From Geomicrobium sediminis (GTDB taxonomy: Bacteria > Bacillota > Bacilli > Bacillales > Marinococcaceae): a DNA stretch of 64,000 nucleotides. How positions within the stretch are numbered: position 1 is the first letter of the stretch; each line of letters begins with the position of its first letter. This document shows positions 44,794 through 54,909 of this stretch, piece by piece. The stretch covers positions 1 to 64,000 of the forward strand of contig NZ_JAFBEC010000012.1 in assembly GCF_016908595.1 (NCBI RefSeq). Reading direction: 5' to 3'. The position numbers were made by a program, and so were the translations under genes. The notes below the pieces were generated by a model, which did not search any database, was not told the DNA's origin, and saw only the letters and a list, made by a program, of their open reading frames with translations.

Positions 44794-45819
44794 TTAAACA
44801 ATGTTTTTAGCAATCCTATTAGCATCATCACTCACACCATAAATTAATGCAGAACTTCTTTTACTCTGCCAACTCAAACCTATAAAATAAAGTCCTTTTA
44901 TGTTGGTGATCCCATAACGATGAATGGGTTTTCCATATTTATTGATTACCCCATCAATGTTAATCCATGAGTAATCATTGCGATAACCAGTTGCCCAAAT
45001 GATTGATGATATTTTCTTTGGAGACGATTGACCCTCAAAGTGTACTTGACCATCATTTACGCCTTTTACTCGCCCATAAATTCCTACATACTTCTTAACA
45101 ATCTTATAATCATCCCCTATAATCGGATCTCTCTTTTGAAGGAACTTCCCCAGTATTGAGTCAGGCTTTGCATTAGAAAGACTCAAAAATTCAAACCACC
45201 AAAATAAACTTTTACCTGCAATGCTTTGAGGTAATCTTTTTATCTGTTTACTTTTCGCAAGCAACACAGAGTGAGTTCGACTTAGTTCTGCAGCAATTTG
45301 AATCCCTGTGTTTCCAGCACCAACAATTAAAACCTCTCCTTCTGGAATTTGTAAGGAGTTTTTATAGTCAGAAGCATGAATCATATAGGGGATCGAATTA
45401 TCATGTATGTTTTGAATGAAGGGATGATGAAAAGCCCCAGTAGCAACCACAATATGTTTTGCTGTATACCTTTGATTTTGAGTGATCACCAGGAACTTTT
45501 GGTCATTCTCTTGTGAGAGTTCCTTGACTTTTTGATTGTAAATCACAGGTAAATCATTTTCTTCTTTAAAGCGCTTCAAATAATCTACAACCTCATTCTT
45601 GTGCGGAAATCCAGCAGGATCCCCATTAAATAAGAATCCATGTAGTTGACTATAATTTCTTGGGGTAAACAACTGCAAAGAATCATAACGCCGCCGCCAA
45701 GATTCACCTGTCGTTTCGTTTTCATCAAGAATTATAAAGCATTTATTTTTCCTTTTTAATGAGTAACCCATTGCTAACCCTGCTTGGCCTCCGCCAACTA
45801 TAATGACATCGTATAGCAT
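44794..45819 (-). CDS. FAD/NAD(P)-dependent flavoprotein (CzcO-like)
   Basis: A 341-residue two-dinucleotide-domain flavoprotein with FAD motif VIIVGGGQAGLAMG at the N-terminus and NADPH motif LIVGAGNTGIQIAAELSR, plus the monooxygenase-like TGESWRRRYDSLQLFTPR. Relatives are often labelled CzcO or YrkO-type and occur in cation-resistance clusters, but their reaction is unsettled. The ATG at 45819 follows GGAGG. It lies between cadD and the SCO1 pair. Confidence 0.85.
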   Translation of the reverse strand: MLYDVIIVGGGQAGLAMGYSLKRKNKCFIILDENETTGESWRRRYDSLQLFTPRNYSQLHGFLFNGDPAGFPHKNEVVDYLKRFKEENDLPVIYNQKVKELSQENDQKFLVITQNQRYTAKHIVVATGAFHHPFIQNIHDNSIPYMIHASDYKNSLQIPEGEVLIVGAGNTGIQIAAELSRTHSVLLAKSKQIKRLPQSIAGKSLFWWFEFLSLSNAKPDSILGKFLQKRDPIIGDDYKIVKKYVGIYGRVKGVNDGQVHFEGQSSPKKISSIIWATGYRNDYSWINIDGVINKYGKPIHRYGITNIKGLYFIGLSWQSKRSSALIYGVSDDANRIAKNIV

Positions 45820-45852
45820 ATAAAACCTCCAATTCATAAAGGATTATATAAT

Positions 45853-46464
45853 TTATAAAAGGGAAATTAGAGCGTTGATCGTACCATTCTCATACATAAT
45901 ATATAACCCTAACCCTATGAACACGATCGGTACAATCCATCGTTCATACTCCTCGATTTTTTCCGAGATATAATTCACTGAAGCCAGTCGGTAACTGACA
46001 TAGCATAATACCCCTACCATAATAAAAAAGACTAGCATTACAATGGGTATTTCAATCGCATTTAACGTTGTAAAATATGGTACATAAATGGAAAAATCAT
46101 CTGCACTAGAAGCCAATACAATAAAGGTAACCGTTAAGTATAGTTGATTAAAACGATCGGAAGATAAAAGAGATAGGATATTACTTTCATCTTCCTCTTC
46201 CTCCCCCTTAATCCATACTTTAACGCCTAAATAAATGGGTAACAGTCCAAGTAAGCCTACAATCCATTGTTGAGGAATGAAATTGACACCATACGCTGCT
46301 AACAGACTCACCGATACAATGATTACAGTGCCTAAATATTGCCCAATCCAGATATGTTTCATTTGGCCTTTTTTTATTTGCGAAAATAGGAGGATTAATA
46401 TAATCAGGTAATCAATACCTGTAGCTATATAAACCGCAATAGCCGTTAGTATTGTTGCAGCCAA
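45853..46464 (-). CDS. cadD: CadD-family cadmium resistance transporter
   Basis: A membrane protein of about 203 residues with five or six helices. ILTAIAVYIATGIDYLIILI and KHIWIGQYLGTVIIVSVSLL at the start and FIVLASSADDFSIYVPYF in the middle match CadD/LysE-like cadmium exporters. The start is uncertain: a TTG at 46464 has TTGGAG at good spacing and gives the family N-terminus; a TTG at 46479 is the alternative. Downstream of cadA in the same direction. Confidence 0.88.
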   Translation of the reverse strand: MAATILTAIAVYIATGIDYLIILILLFSQIKKGQMKHIWIGQYLGTVIIVSVSLLAAYGVNFIPQQWIVGLLGLLPIYLGVKVWIKGEEEEDESNILSLLSSDRFNQLYLTVTFIVLASSADDFSIYVPYFTTLNAIEIPIVMLVFFIMVGVLCYVSYRLASVNYISEKIEEYERWIVPIVFIGLGLYIMYENGTINALISLL

Positions 46465-46552
46465 CTTCTTCAACTCCAATCACATGCAAGAATTTCTTGT
46501 TACTTTATTTCAGAAAAGGGTTTTCCAATCAAAACGGAAAACCCTTTAAACT

Positions 46553-48730
46553 CTATTCATCTTCCCCGACTCGCATTAATCGTAAACTATTTAAAGCTAC
46601 TAAAAGTGTGGCTCCCATATCCGAAAGAATCGCTATCCAAAGTGTGAGCCAACCCGGAATAACCAACAACAATGCGATAATTTTAATTCCAATTGCAAAG
46701 GCAATATTAGCTTTAATTATATTTAGTGTTTTACGGCTGAGTTTTACAGTAAACGGGAGTTTTTTCAAATCATCACCCATTAAAGCAACATCTGCCGTTT
46801 CAAGTGCTGTATCAGTTCCAGCCCCACCCATTGCTATTCCAACTGTAGAGGCTGCTAGAGCTGGGGCATCATTCACACCATCCCCTACCATAGCGACGTT
46901 ATCGTACTCGGACCTTAATTGTTTAATCACATCTAGTTTGTCTTGTGGCAATAACTCTGATTGAACGTCTGTTACGCCGACATGCCCACCAATCGCATTT
47001 GCAGTGCTTTTGTTATCCCCTGTAAGCATAACGGTCTTTTTAATTCCAGCTTTGTGTAACTTTTGAATAACGTCCTTACTCGACTCTCTTACTTCATCTG
47101 CAACGGCAATAATAGCAAGTATTTTTGCATCGGTTCCTATCAACATCGCTGTTTTTCCCTGCTCTTGAAGTGTTGTCACATCTTGCTCTAATCCCTTATT
47201 GAAAGTAGACGCCGACAATAACTCTTTAAATAAATTCGGGCTTCCGACATAGTACGTAATGCCATTGACCTTACCTTTTATCCCTTTACCCGTAATCGAA
47301 GAGAAGTCCTCGACTAAAACATCAGTATATGAAACCCCTTCATCATCAGCCTTTTTCATGATGGCAGACGCCAGAGGGTGCTGAGAACGATACTCTAAGG
47401 CGGTGATAATTGATAGCATTTCTCGTTCATTAATTTGATCATTCAATACACGATAGTTAGTTACAACAGGTATTCCTTTTGTCAAAGTTCCCGTTTTATC
47501 AAATGCAATAGCTTTTAATCCACCAATTTCCTCAAGGTAAACTCCTCCTTTGATAAGAACACCTTTCTTCGCTGAATTTCCAATCGCTGAGACGATCGAA
47601 ATTGGGGTAGAAATAACCAACGCACAAGGACAACCAACAACAAGAACAGCTAGACCTTGATATACCCATGTTTCCCAGCTACCATTAAAGAATAAAGGTG
47701 GCCCTATAGCAACGAGTGCAGCAATAACCATGATGATGGGTGTATAATATCTCGCAAACTTATCAACGAAGGCTTGGGATGGCGCTCGCTCTCCTTGCGC
47801 TTCCTCTACGAGATGAATAATTTTAGAAATCGTTGTATCTTCAACGAGTTTGGTTATTTCCACCTCGAGAAAACCTTCTTCGTTTAGTGTACCTGCAAAT
47901 ACTTCATCATCTACAGTTTTCTCAACCGGAACCGACTCACCTGTAATTGCTGCTTGGTTAATCGCAGAGTATCCATTGACAATGACCCCATCCATCGCAA
48001 TCTTTTGACCAGGTTTTACAACCATGACATCTCCGATTGCAATATCATTAACGTGGACCGTCATTTCTTGTCCATTACGTCTAACCAGAGCTTCTTTTGG
48101 TGCAATATCCATTAATGAACTAATCGACTGTCTTGCCCTGTCCATAGAGAAGCGCTCAAGAGCTTCACTAATGGCAAATAGGATGACGACAATCGCGACT
48201 TCCGCCCATTCCCCTATAATGACACCACCGATGACAGCAACGGTCATGAGGGTTCTCATGTCAAACTGGAATCGAACTAAGTTTTGCAAACCCACTCTAA
48301 ACAGCGATAACCCGCCCACTAACATAGATGTTATAAATAATAATGCTGTAACGATGTTCTCATTTCCGTTTACAAACATAGAAAGGAAACCGAGAGCCAT
48401 AAATAAGGTCGAATACAGTAATGTACTATGTTTTTTATAAAATGGAATTTTTTCCTCCTTATCAGGCTCTTCACTTTTTGGATCTTTCCTTCCATGTTCA
48501 GCAGAAACTTTAAGATTTTCAAAAGACCCTGCTTTTTCTAGCTCCTCCGTACTTACTTCACCGTAAACGGAAATTTTTGAGGCACCAAAATTCACTTTAG
48601 CGTCTTGAACTCCTGGAAGATTCTTTACATTATCTTCAAACTTCCCGGCACAATTTGCGCATGTAAATCCTTGCACACGATATACACTTTTATTCTCTTT
48701 TTTCTCCCCTTCATGTGGTTGATTAGCCAT
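46553..48730 (-). CDS. cadA: Cd/Zn/Pb-exporting P1B-type ATPase CadA
   Basis: A 725-residue P-type ATPase with one N-terminal HMA domain ([17 protein letters not shown]), the transport motif [10 protein letters not shown], phosphorylation site [16 protein letters not shown] and [16 protein letters not shown] together with the C-terminal helix ([18 protein letters not shown]) marks the Zn/Cd/Pb class rather than copper. It expels divalent metals. ATG follows GGAGGAG and lies 3 bases after cadC, so the two are cotranslated. Confidence 0.95.
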   Translation of the reverse strand: MANQPHEGEKKENKSVYRVQGFTCANCAGKFEDNVKNLPGVQDAKVNFGASKISVYGEVSTEELEKAGSFENLKVSAEHGRKDPKSEEPDKEEKIPFYKKHSTLLYSTLFMALGFLSMFVNGNENIVTALLFITSMLVGGLSLFRVGLQNLVRFQFDMRTLMTVAVIGGVIIGEWAEVAIVVILFAISEALERFSMDRARQSISSLMDIAPKEALVRRNGQEMTVHVNDIAIGDVMVVKPGQKIAMDGVIVNGYSAINQAAITGESVPVEKTVDDEVFAGTLNEEGFLEVEITKLVEDTTISKIIHLVEEAQGERAPSQAFVDKFARYYTPIIMVIAALVAIGPPLFFNGSWETWVYQGLAVLVVGCPCALVISTPISIVSAIGNSAKKGVLIKGGVYLEEIGGLKAIAFDKTGTLTKGIPVVTNYRVLNDQINEREMLSIITALEYRSQHPLASAIMKKADDEGVSYTDVLVEDFSSITGKGIKGKVNGITYYVGSPNLFKELLSASTFNKGLEQDVTTLQEQGKTAMLIGTDAKILAIIAVADEVRESSKDVIQKLHKAGIKKTVMLTGDNKSTANAIGGHVGVTDVQSELLPQDKLDVIKQLRSEYDNVAMVGDGVNDAPALAASTVGIAMGGAGTDTALETADVALMGDDLKKLPFTVKLSRKTLNIIKANIAFAIGIKIIALLLVIPGWLTLWIAILSDMGATLLVALNSLRLMRVGEDE

Positions 48731-48733
48731 CGT

Positions 48734-49102
48734 TTACTCCTCCTGCCCATGAGCCATTGCCATAGCAATAAGCGCGGTTACATGAGGGTCGTCTAAAGAA
48801 TAAAAAACGAGTTTCCCTTCTTTTCGACTTTTAGCTAATCGCATGTTCCGCAAATGTCTTAGATGATGAGAGGCCGTTGCTGTTGTTGTACCAATGATAT
48901 TGGCAACATCACAAACACATAACTCATTTTCCTGAGTTAATGTAAAAGCTACTTTCAAACGTGTTTCATCTGCAAGTGCTTTAAAAACATCAGCAACGCC
49001 AATAAATTCCTGTTTATCAATTATTGCTGTTATTCGATCAACCTTCTCTTCGTCATAACAAAATACATCACAGGTATCTTTGTTCTTCTTAGTTTCCTCC
49101 AT
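48734..49102 (-). CDS. cadC: ArsR/SmtB-family cadmium-sensing repressor CadC
   Basis: A 122-residue winged-helix repressor. The N-terminal cysteine CDVFCYDEEKV and the ELCVCDVANIIG motif (CxC in the alpha-4 helix) form the Cd/Pb/Bi-binding site; the recognition helix is in TTATASHHLRHLRNMRLAKS. It should release the cad promoter on metal binding. The ATG at 49102 follows GGGGAGAGG. A CadC box lies 20 bases upstream. Confidence 0.95.
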   Translation of the reverse strand: MEETKKNKDTCDVFCYDEEKVDRITAIIDKQEFIGVADVFKALADETRLKVAFTLTQENELCVCDVANIIGTTTATASHHLRHLRNMRLAKSRKEGKLVFYSLDDPHVTALIAMAMAHGQEE

Positions 49103-49122
49103 TATTCCTCTCCCCTTATTAA

Positions 49123-49138
49123 TCAAATAAGTGTTTGA
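49123..49138. promoter_or_regulatory. CadC operator
   Basis: TCAAATAAGTGTTTGA is the palindromic CadC/SmtB-type operator (TCAAATAnnTnTTTGA) next to the cadC start, where bound repressor would block the cadC-cadA-cadD promoter. Confidence 0.85.
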
Positions 49139-49341
49139 TTATTATATTATGATTAATAATCATATGTGTCAATAAATAAAAAAACCTCTAATTTAATGTT
49201 TTTTTGTACCACTTATTAAGTTTGTCATAATTTATTAATATATTCATTTGAATGTTGTGTTGTATGCACTTATTTTTGAATATACACTAAGGAGGAATTA
49301 CGCTCCCATAATATTCATTAAAAGATGTAGGAGGATTAAAC

Positions 49342-49899
49342 ATGGATTCTCAAGAGAGAATGAAACGAAAAAAGCGAAGGCTTATAATGCGCACTACTGT
49401 ACTATTTTCAATAGTTGCGGCAGTTGGTTATGTATTTTACTCGAATTTCTTCCAAGAAGAAGCCGGAGTATTAAACGAAGGCAATGTGGCACCTAACTTC
49501 GTATTACAAAACATGGAAGGAGAACAAGTCGAACTTCATGACTTTAGGGGCGAGGGGGTTTTCTTAAACTTTTGGGGAACATACTGCCCACCATGTGAAG
49601 AAGAAATGCCGTACATGGAGGCAGAACATCAAAAATATCTTAATGAAGATGTAGAAATTTTAGCTGTAAATGTAGGAGAATCCAAATTAACGGTTGATCG
49701 TTTCATGAATCGTCTTCAACTATCATTTCCTATCTTATTGGATCAAAATCGCGATGTCCTTAATCAATATGGTGTGAGTTATCTTCCGGCTACATACCTA
49801 ATCGATCAAAATGGTGAAGTCGTTCATATTCACGTAGGTGGAATGAGTGAAGAAAATGTACAAGATTTCATGACGATAATTGATCCAAATTCACCTTAA
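49342..49899 (+). CDS. membrane-anchored TlpA/ResA-like thiol-disulfide oxidoreductase
   Basis: A 185-residue protein with an N-terminal membrane anchor (TTVLFSIVAAVGYVFYSNF) and an extracytoplasmic thioredoxin fold. The redox motif is WGTYCPPC, with GVSYLPATYLID as the cis-Pro loop. CPPC, rather than CEPC of ResA, resembles StoA or CcmG. Electrons should come from the CcdA protein encoded 34 bases downstream. ATG follows GGAGG. Divergent from cadC. Confidence 0.9.
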   Translation: MDSQERMKRKKRRLIMRTTVLFSIVAAVGYVFYSNFFQEEAGVLNEGNVAPNFVLQNMEGEQVELHDFRGEGVFLNFWGTYCPPCEEEMPYMEAEHQKYLNEDVEILAVNVGESKLTVDRFMNRLQLSFPILLDQNRDVLNQYGVSYLPATYLIDQNGEVVHIHVGGMSEENVQDFMTIIDPNSP

Positions 49900-49933
49900 C
49901 TTTAAATTGACTTCTGGAGGATTTGAATAACAT

Positions 49934-50650
49934 ATGAATGATTTAACAATATGGATTGCTTTTGGTGCGGGCTTGTTATCTTTTTTATCACCCTGTATAT
50001 TTCCCCTTGTTCCTGCTTACTTAGCCCAAGTTACAGGAACTTCCATATCCAATAATGAGATTAATTCTAATCAACGAATGATAATGATTCGAAGTCTAGG
50101 ATTCATTGCTGGTTTTACATTTGTGTTTATGCTCTTAGGAGCATCTTCAACTTATATAGGACAGCTTTTTAATCAATACAACAATATGGTTTCTCAGATC
50201 GGCGGAATTATTATTGTCTTATTTGGCTTACAAATGGCTGGTATTATATCAATACGAACGCTAATGACAGGGAAAAGCGTACGTACTCGTCCAAAACAAG
50301 TGAACAGCTTTGGCGGTTCCATTATGTTTGGTTTATTTTTCGCGGCAGGATGGACTCCTTGTGTAGGAATTGTCCTTGGCTCTATTCTAGCTTTAGCAAG
50401 TCAAAACGAAACGCTTTCATCAGGCATGCTTATGTTATTGATGTACTCATTAGGCCTAGGGTTGCCTTTTTTACTGGTAGGTTTCTTTTACTCTAAATCC
50501 CTACACAAACTTAGTCGCTTTAATCGACTAATGCCCCGTATACAAAAAGCTGGTGGGATAATTATGATTGTAATGGGTATTATGCTTTTTACTGGTTATT
50601 TCCAATTAATCTCCAGTTACCTAGCTCAATTTGTCCCTTTTAATATATAA
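49934..50650 (+). CDS. ccdA: CcdA-family thiol-disulfide membrane reductase
   Basis: A 238-residue protein of six helices. SFLSPCIFPLVPAYLAQVTG carries the first catalytic cysteine and FAAGWTPCVGIVLGSILALA the second; these shuttle electrons from cytoplasmic thioredoxin to outer-face partners. It follows the TlpA-like gene and forms a two-gene redox relay beside the cadmium cluster. ATG follows GGAGG. Confidence 0.92.
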   Translation: MNDLTIWIAFGAGLLSFLSPCIFPLVPAYLAQVTGTSISNNEINSNQRMIMIRSLGFIAGFTFVFMLLGASSTYIGQLFNQYNNMVSQIGGIIIVLFGLQMAGIISIRTLMTGKSVRTRPKQVNSFGGSIMFGLFFAAGWTPCVGIVLGSILALASQNETLSSGMLMLLMYSLGLGLPFLLVGFFYSKSLHKLSRFNRLMPRIQKAGGIIMIVMGIMLFTGYFQLISSYLAQFVPFNI

Positions 50651-50660
50651 GACCTAATAA

Positions 50661-50697
50661 AACAATAAGCGCCCTTTCATAGGCGCTTATTTGTAAC
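50661..50697 (+). terminator. terminator after ccdA
   Basis: AATAAGCGCC pairs with GGCGCTTATT around a CTTTCAT loop, followed by TTGTAA. It also precedes the convergent exclusion-lipoprotein gene. Confidence 0.85.
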
Positions 50698-50706
50698 AAA
50701 TTTATT

Positions 50707-51066
50707 TTACAGCTCTTCACCCATTTGCTCTTGATACTCTGGCTCTTTTGACATCACAGCATTCTCTCCGTAACCATCCTTTCGTTCTATATTATCTGCA
50801 ACAATTTCATAATAAGTTTCATACATTAAGCTTCCATCATCTTCATTAAAAAAACCAATTCGTACATAACGACCATTTTCCCAAACCGTTAAATCAGCAT
50901 TTTCTCGAGCATTGCCTTCAAAGTTTGCTCCAGAATACCGATCATAATGATATTCAGCTACTGCATCAAGAAGCTCATCATACTCACTTCCGCTTGCATT
51001 TTCACCACAACCAACAACAATCAAAAAAAAGGGCACTATAAAAGTTAGTCTCAGAAACCCTTTCAT
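50707..51066 (-). CDS. small lipoprotein, YddJ-like (probable entry-exclusion protein)
   Basis: A 119-residue lipoprotein (lipobox VVGC) with an acidic extracellular part (SEYDELLDAVAEYHYDRYSG, FNEDDGSLMYETYYEIVADN). Length, lipid anchor and position after cwlT and yddI match ICEBs1 YddJ, which blocks redundant transfer into cells that already carry the element. Sequence similarity cannot be measured here, so this is position-based. Confidence 0.6.
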   Translation of the reverse strand: MKGFLRLTFIVPFFLIVVGCGENASGSEYDELLDAVAEYHYDRYSGANFEGNARENADLTVWENGRYVRIGFFNEDDGSLMYETYYEIVADNIERKDGYGENAVMSKEPEYQEQMGEEL

Positions 51067-51153
51067 CCTCTCATCCCCTTCCTCTATTTAAATAAACTTT
51101 CCTCACAGTGTTCACATGGAAGTTTTCCGTATTTTCTCAATCCTATCACGATA

Positions 51154-51657
51154 TTAATATTGATGGAACGTGAAGTCATCAACTTTCCACACTCCCTCGT
51201 TTCGTACCATGTCCATTTGCATAATTGTCATGGCTGAACTACTAATCCCATTCACTTCGATCTCATTTTCAAACATGGCAACAACTTCTTGCCGATCATC
51301 TATAGATTGACCATAATAAATACGAAGGTTTGTAACATCCGATTCCACAGATTCAATGTCATCATCATACTCTTCTTGAATTCCTTCCGCTTCTTCAAAT
51401 TGTAATTGATCTAATGCATGACTGGTGGCATATGGTTCAACTTCCTCTCGATTCGGTTTCTGTTGATAAGTGAAATAGTGATTGATGAATTGTTTCGCAT
51501 AGTCTCCCGATTCAATATGCAAGTTCTCATTTGAATCCATTAAATCTGTTAGTTGCTCTTCAAACGACTGAGATTCATTTTTTAAATGTGAGTTCTGTAT
51601 AAATAAAAAGATAATCACAGCAACGGCTACACCTAACACGACAAACATTTTCTTCAT
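51154..51657 (-). CDS. YddI-like conjugation-module protein
   Basis: A 167-residue protein with an N-terminal membrane helix (MFVVLGVAVAVIIFLFI), a short coiled coil and an extracellular domain ending VRNEGVWKVDDFTFHQY, which has the look of an NTF2-like fold (the W-K-V-D-D-F pattern). It is in the yddI position after cwlT. Function is unknown. Confidence 0.75.
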   Translation of the reverse strand: MKKMFVVLGVAVAVIIFLFIQNSHLKNESQSFEEQLTDLMDSNENLHIESGDYAKQFINHYFTYQQKPNREEVEPYATSHALDQLQFEEAEGIQEEYDDDIESVESDVTNLRIYYGQSIDDRQEVVAMFENEIEVNGISSSAMTIMQMDMVRNEGVWKVDDFTFHQY

Positions 51658-51668
51658 AAAATCCTCTC

Positions 51669-52703
51669 CTATAAGCCTAACGTTTCTCTTGGATCAGTCT
51701 TTGCTTCTGGCGGTTGCCCTAAATCAGTAATATGTTCCAAATGAAGATGATTTCCTGTACTGGAACCTGTTGTTCCACATTTACCTAAAGATTCACCTTG
51801 AGACACAGTATCACCTTGCGAAACACCAATGGATGATAAATGAGCATAACGACTATATTCATCATTTCCGTGCTGTACCGTTACATAGTTTCCATAGCCC
51901 ACATTACTATGAACCGCTTCGATCACTTTACCGTCTGCAACACTTAAAATATCATCGGCAGGCGTACACCCAAAATCTAATCCACCATGAAATCGGTTCA
52001 CTTCTCCCGTAACAGGATGTATCCTTGGCCCAAACTCACTGGTTATACGTATATTTTCAAGAGGTAAAGACCAATCCCCACTCCCTCCTGCATACTCCGT
52101 ATCATCATTTTTATCCAGGTAGCGCATGACATTATCAACGTAATTTTCATCCCCATAATTGTTCCACCCCAAACGGGAAGCCATCATTTCACCAAATTCA
52201 TAAGCTAATTCCTGACTATAGTTCCCGCCATTGTTTTCATGAGCGTAATCAATAAAGCCATGACCCATGTTATACGCTTGTAGTGCTAACTCCGTGTCTC
52301 CACCTGCTAATTCTAAAACGTCTGCAAAATAAGAAACTCCTTGCTTAATTGATTCTTCTGGATCAGTAATGGTATTCCGTGGTAAGCCTAAGGACTCCGA
52401 AGACTGCATAACATCCGCTAATCGCCCACCACTTTCCTGCATGGTCATCCCCATTAATATTTCTACATGGTCTTCAATACCATTTTCCTTCGCATACCTT
52501 TCAAAATACGGACGATAACGTTCAACCTCTTCATTCATAGCGTTAAAACGATATTCCCCATCAACATCTGTAAAGTCACTGTCGGAATCACTCCCCATTG
52601 TATCGTTATCGCCTGTCGCCACCATGATTACGCCCACCATTAACATAGAGAGAATTAATATTGGAATCGCCAGGATCAACATTAAACAACCAAGCTTTTT
52701 CAT
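51669..52703 (-). CDS. cwlT: CwlT-like bifunctional cell-wall hydrolase with C-terminal M23 domain
   Basis: A 344-residue membrane-anchored hydrolase. After the N-terminal helix comes a lysozyme/SLT-like domain (about residues 60-180: MGMTMQESGGRL, SIKQGVSYFADVLELAGGD, LALQAYNMGHGFIDY), as in CwlT. The C-terminal half is a LytM/M23 peptidase (HGGLDFG with His and Asp ligands, YSRYAHLSS, GNHLHLEH) instead of the NlpC/P60 domain of ICEBs1 CwlT. It opens the wall for conjugation. ATG at 52703 follows GAGGAGGA. Confidence 0.92.
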   Translation of the reverse strand: MKKLGCLMLILAIPILILSMLMVGVIMVATGDNDTMGSDSDSDFTDVDGEYRFNAMNEEVERYRPYFERYAKENGIEDHVEILMGMTMQESGGRLADVMQSSESLGLPRNTITDPEESIKQGVSYFADVLELAGGDTELALQAYNMGHGFIDYAHENNGGNYSQELAYEFGEMMASRLGWNNYGDENYVDNVMRYLDKNDDTEYAGGSGDWSLPLENIRITSEFGPRIHPVTGEVNRFHGGLDFGCTPADDILSVADGKVIEAVHSNVGYGNYVTVQHGNDEYSRYAHLSSIGVSQGDTVSQGESLGKCGTTGSSTGNHLHLEHITDLGQPPEAKTDPRETLGL

Positions 52704-52756
52704 TGCTTCCTCCTCTTTAAACAACAAAAAGGAATGCCTAAATCAAAGGCACTCCT

Positions 52757-54895
52757 TTACGCATGACGATTTTTATCTTTATCTATTGACTGAATTTCTT
52801 TTTCTGTCTTCCTTTCTACGTCGTTTAACTTCTGATGAGAACGTGTCTCCACACTTTTAACCTTTTCTGAGCTCTGATCATTTGACGAATGGTTTTTCAA
52901 TTGGCTTCTTTCGACCCGAGAACCACGATTGTCATCACCATACCCTTGTTTATACTCAGACCTGACAGATGGCTCCAAATCTGAACCTTTCCCGCCGTCA
53001 CCCTGGCGTGTACGTTCAACTCCTCGGTTTCTTTTCTCCCCTTCATGTATAGATGAAGAAGCTTCTTCTTTTTCTACCAACTGCAAATGACTATTCTGTT
53101 CTTTTGCTTCGTTCCCACTCACGCTTTCACTATGTCTAACTGGATGAATATTCGTTTCATCCTTGGAAGGTGAGTGCTCTTCTTTCCTTTTACTAACCGG
53201 TTTAAAATCATCATCATCCCCTCTAGAAATTTTTCGTTCTTTCTCTTTACCTTCTTTTCCATTCTCATGCTCACGTTTAGCCTGTGGCGTCCTTTCAATC
53301 GTCTTCTTGTTCGAAGTATCTGCACCTTTTGGAGCTTCATGGTTTCCTGTTTGTGATGTCCGCTGCTCCTTCTCATGGTCATTTTCACTATTTCTTCCTT
53401 GAGGAGCATTTTGTCCTTCTGCCGACGCTGATTCTCGTAACCCTCCCACTTTATTCATCGCCGCATACAAAGCAGGATTCACCATTCCAATTCCACTTTT
53501 AGCCGCATTCATTGCAGGATTCACCATTGAATTTTTGACATTATTCATCATGTTCCCATCTAAAGATTGAACCCTTCCTGCTGTCATTAATTTAACAATT
53601 GAATCTCTTTTCCAAATCATAAAAATCAAAACACCAATGAGCACCACGAGGTTTAATAAATACATCCCCAATGAGTCGGGAGGTAACATTGCATCCACAA
53701 TAAACGTGAGTACATAAACAAATAGGATCAATATGCCAAGCATTGCCTTTATTACAAAAACACTTAGTAGTTTGCCTAATGCCACAAAACCACTTTGCGC
53801 AAATTGTGGAATATAGGAAAGGATAAACGCAAACGGGATAAAAAAGGCAAGAGCAAGTGCCACTAATTGTAGTAGAAAGTTAAAGAGGGATAATAGAAGA
53901 AATGGGATACCTAGAAATAATGAGCCGACAAATGAAATTAATGCTTGCCCAAACTGGCTAAATACATTACCGCCACCCATATTCTCATTATTATAGTCTT
54001 CAACCTCATCCCTCACTGCTCTTAAACGATGTTCCTGTCCGTCATTCGTGAGATCAAAAGCAAGAAGGCGATCAACCCGATTATAATCGTCTCCCCCTGG
54101 CACTCCTTCACCTGGGTCATGATCATTCACAGCCTCGTCATTTGTTTCTCCATAATTCACAAGCAAATAAGGTCTTTTTAGGGCTAAGTCAAAGTACACA
54201 TTCCTCATTACCGCAATTGTACCTTCAAGTTTATTATCATCATCTATTAATTCTGTATCTGCATATATGCCTTCTCCATCTGCCATATTGACTAATCCAT
54301 TGCCTGCATCTAACAAATATCCTTGCGCTTCCACGGATAACGCATTTAGTGACTGCATAAAGAAGCCTGCATTCAACATCCAATAGCCACCAAATATCAG
54401 CACCATGAGAAATAAGAATGAACGTCTCATCGCTTCTTTTATTGTTCCTTGAACCATTGTAAGGTATAGAATATACCCACACGCAAAGATAAACAACATC
54501 TGTCCAAAATGTTCTTTCAACGTGTCATAGATCGTTGTTGAAATACTGGTCAATGTATCGGAGAATTCGTCTATGGGTTGTAATGAATAGAGCACATCCA
54601 TGGCCGTATCAACAACAAGAACAATGTATCCAGAAACCGAAAAGATGACATTGTTCATCCCAACAAATGCCCCTTTGATCATTCCATCCGCATCCTCATT
54701 ATTTGCCATATATCGTGAAACAGGGTACCGTTTAACTTGTAACTCCACCCCTCCTTGTTCTTCAATATTTGGCTCCGTCATATGATCTTCAGGGTCAGAA
54801 TCATTGCTTCCAAAAAAGGCTAATGCTGTACCCGCTGTTGAGAATAAAAGGAATACAACTGCTAAAATACAGACCGTTATTTTCTTCCATCCCAC
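52757..54895 (-). CDS. conG: ConG-like conjugation channel protein (VirB6-like)
   Basis: A 712-residue protein with a signal peptide, seven or so helices (first half, e.g. LFIFACGYILYLTMVQGTI and LALAFFIPFAFILSYIPQFA) and a long hydrophilic tail (about residues 480-712) rich in Lys, Glu and Ser. ConG of ICEBs1 is the VirB6-type membrane core of the mating channel. The start is GTG after GAGGGGTGG. The tail is strongly charged and probably disordered. Confidence 0.88.
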   Translation of the reverse strand: MGWKKITVCILAVVFLLFSTAGTALAFFGSNDSDPEDHMTEPNIEEQGGVELQVKRYPVSRYMANNEDADGMIKGAFVGMNNVIFSVSGYIVLVVDTAMDVLYSLQPIDEFSDTLTSISTTIYDTLKEHFGQMLFIFACGYILYLTMVQGTIKEAMRRSFLFLMVLIFGGYWMLNAGFFMQSLNALSVEAQGYLLDAGNGLVNMADGEGIYADTELIDDDNKLEGTIAVMRNVYFDLALKRPYLLVNYGETNDEAVNDHDPGEGVPGGDDYNRVDRLLAFDLTNDGQEHRLRAVRDEVEDYNNENMGGGNVFSQFGQALISFVGSLFLGIPFLLLSLFNFLLQLVALALAFFIPFAFILSYIPQFAQSGFVALGKLLSVFVIKAMLGILILFVYVLTFIVDAMLPPDSLGMYLLNLVVLIGVLIFMIWKRDSIVKLMTAGRVQSLDGNMMNNVKNSMVNPAMNAAKSGIGMVNPALYAAMNKVGGLRESASAEGQNAPQGRNSENDHEKEQRTSQTGNHEAPKGADTSNKKTIERTPQAKREHENGKEGKEKERKISRGDDDDFKPVSKRKEEHSPSKDETNIHPVRHSESVSGNEAKEQNSHLQLVEKEEASSSIHEGEKRNRGVERTRQGDGGKGSDLEPSVRSEYKQGYGDDNRGSRVERSQLKNHSSNDQSSEKVKSVETRSHQKLNDVERKTEKEIQSIDKDKNRHA

Positions 54896-54909
54896 ATTCC
54901 CACCCCTCT

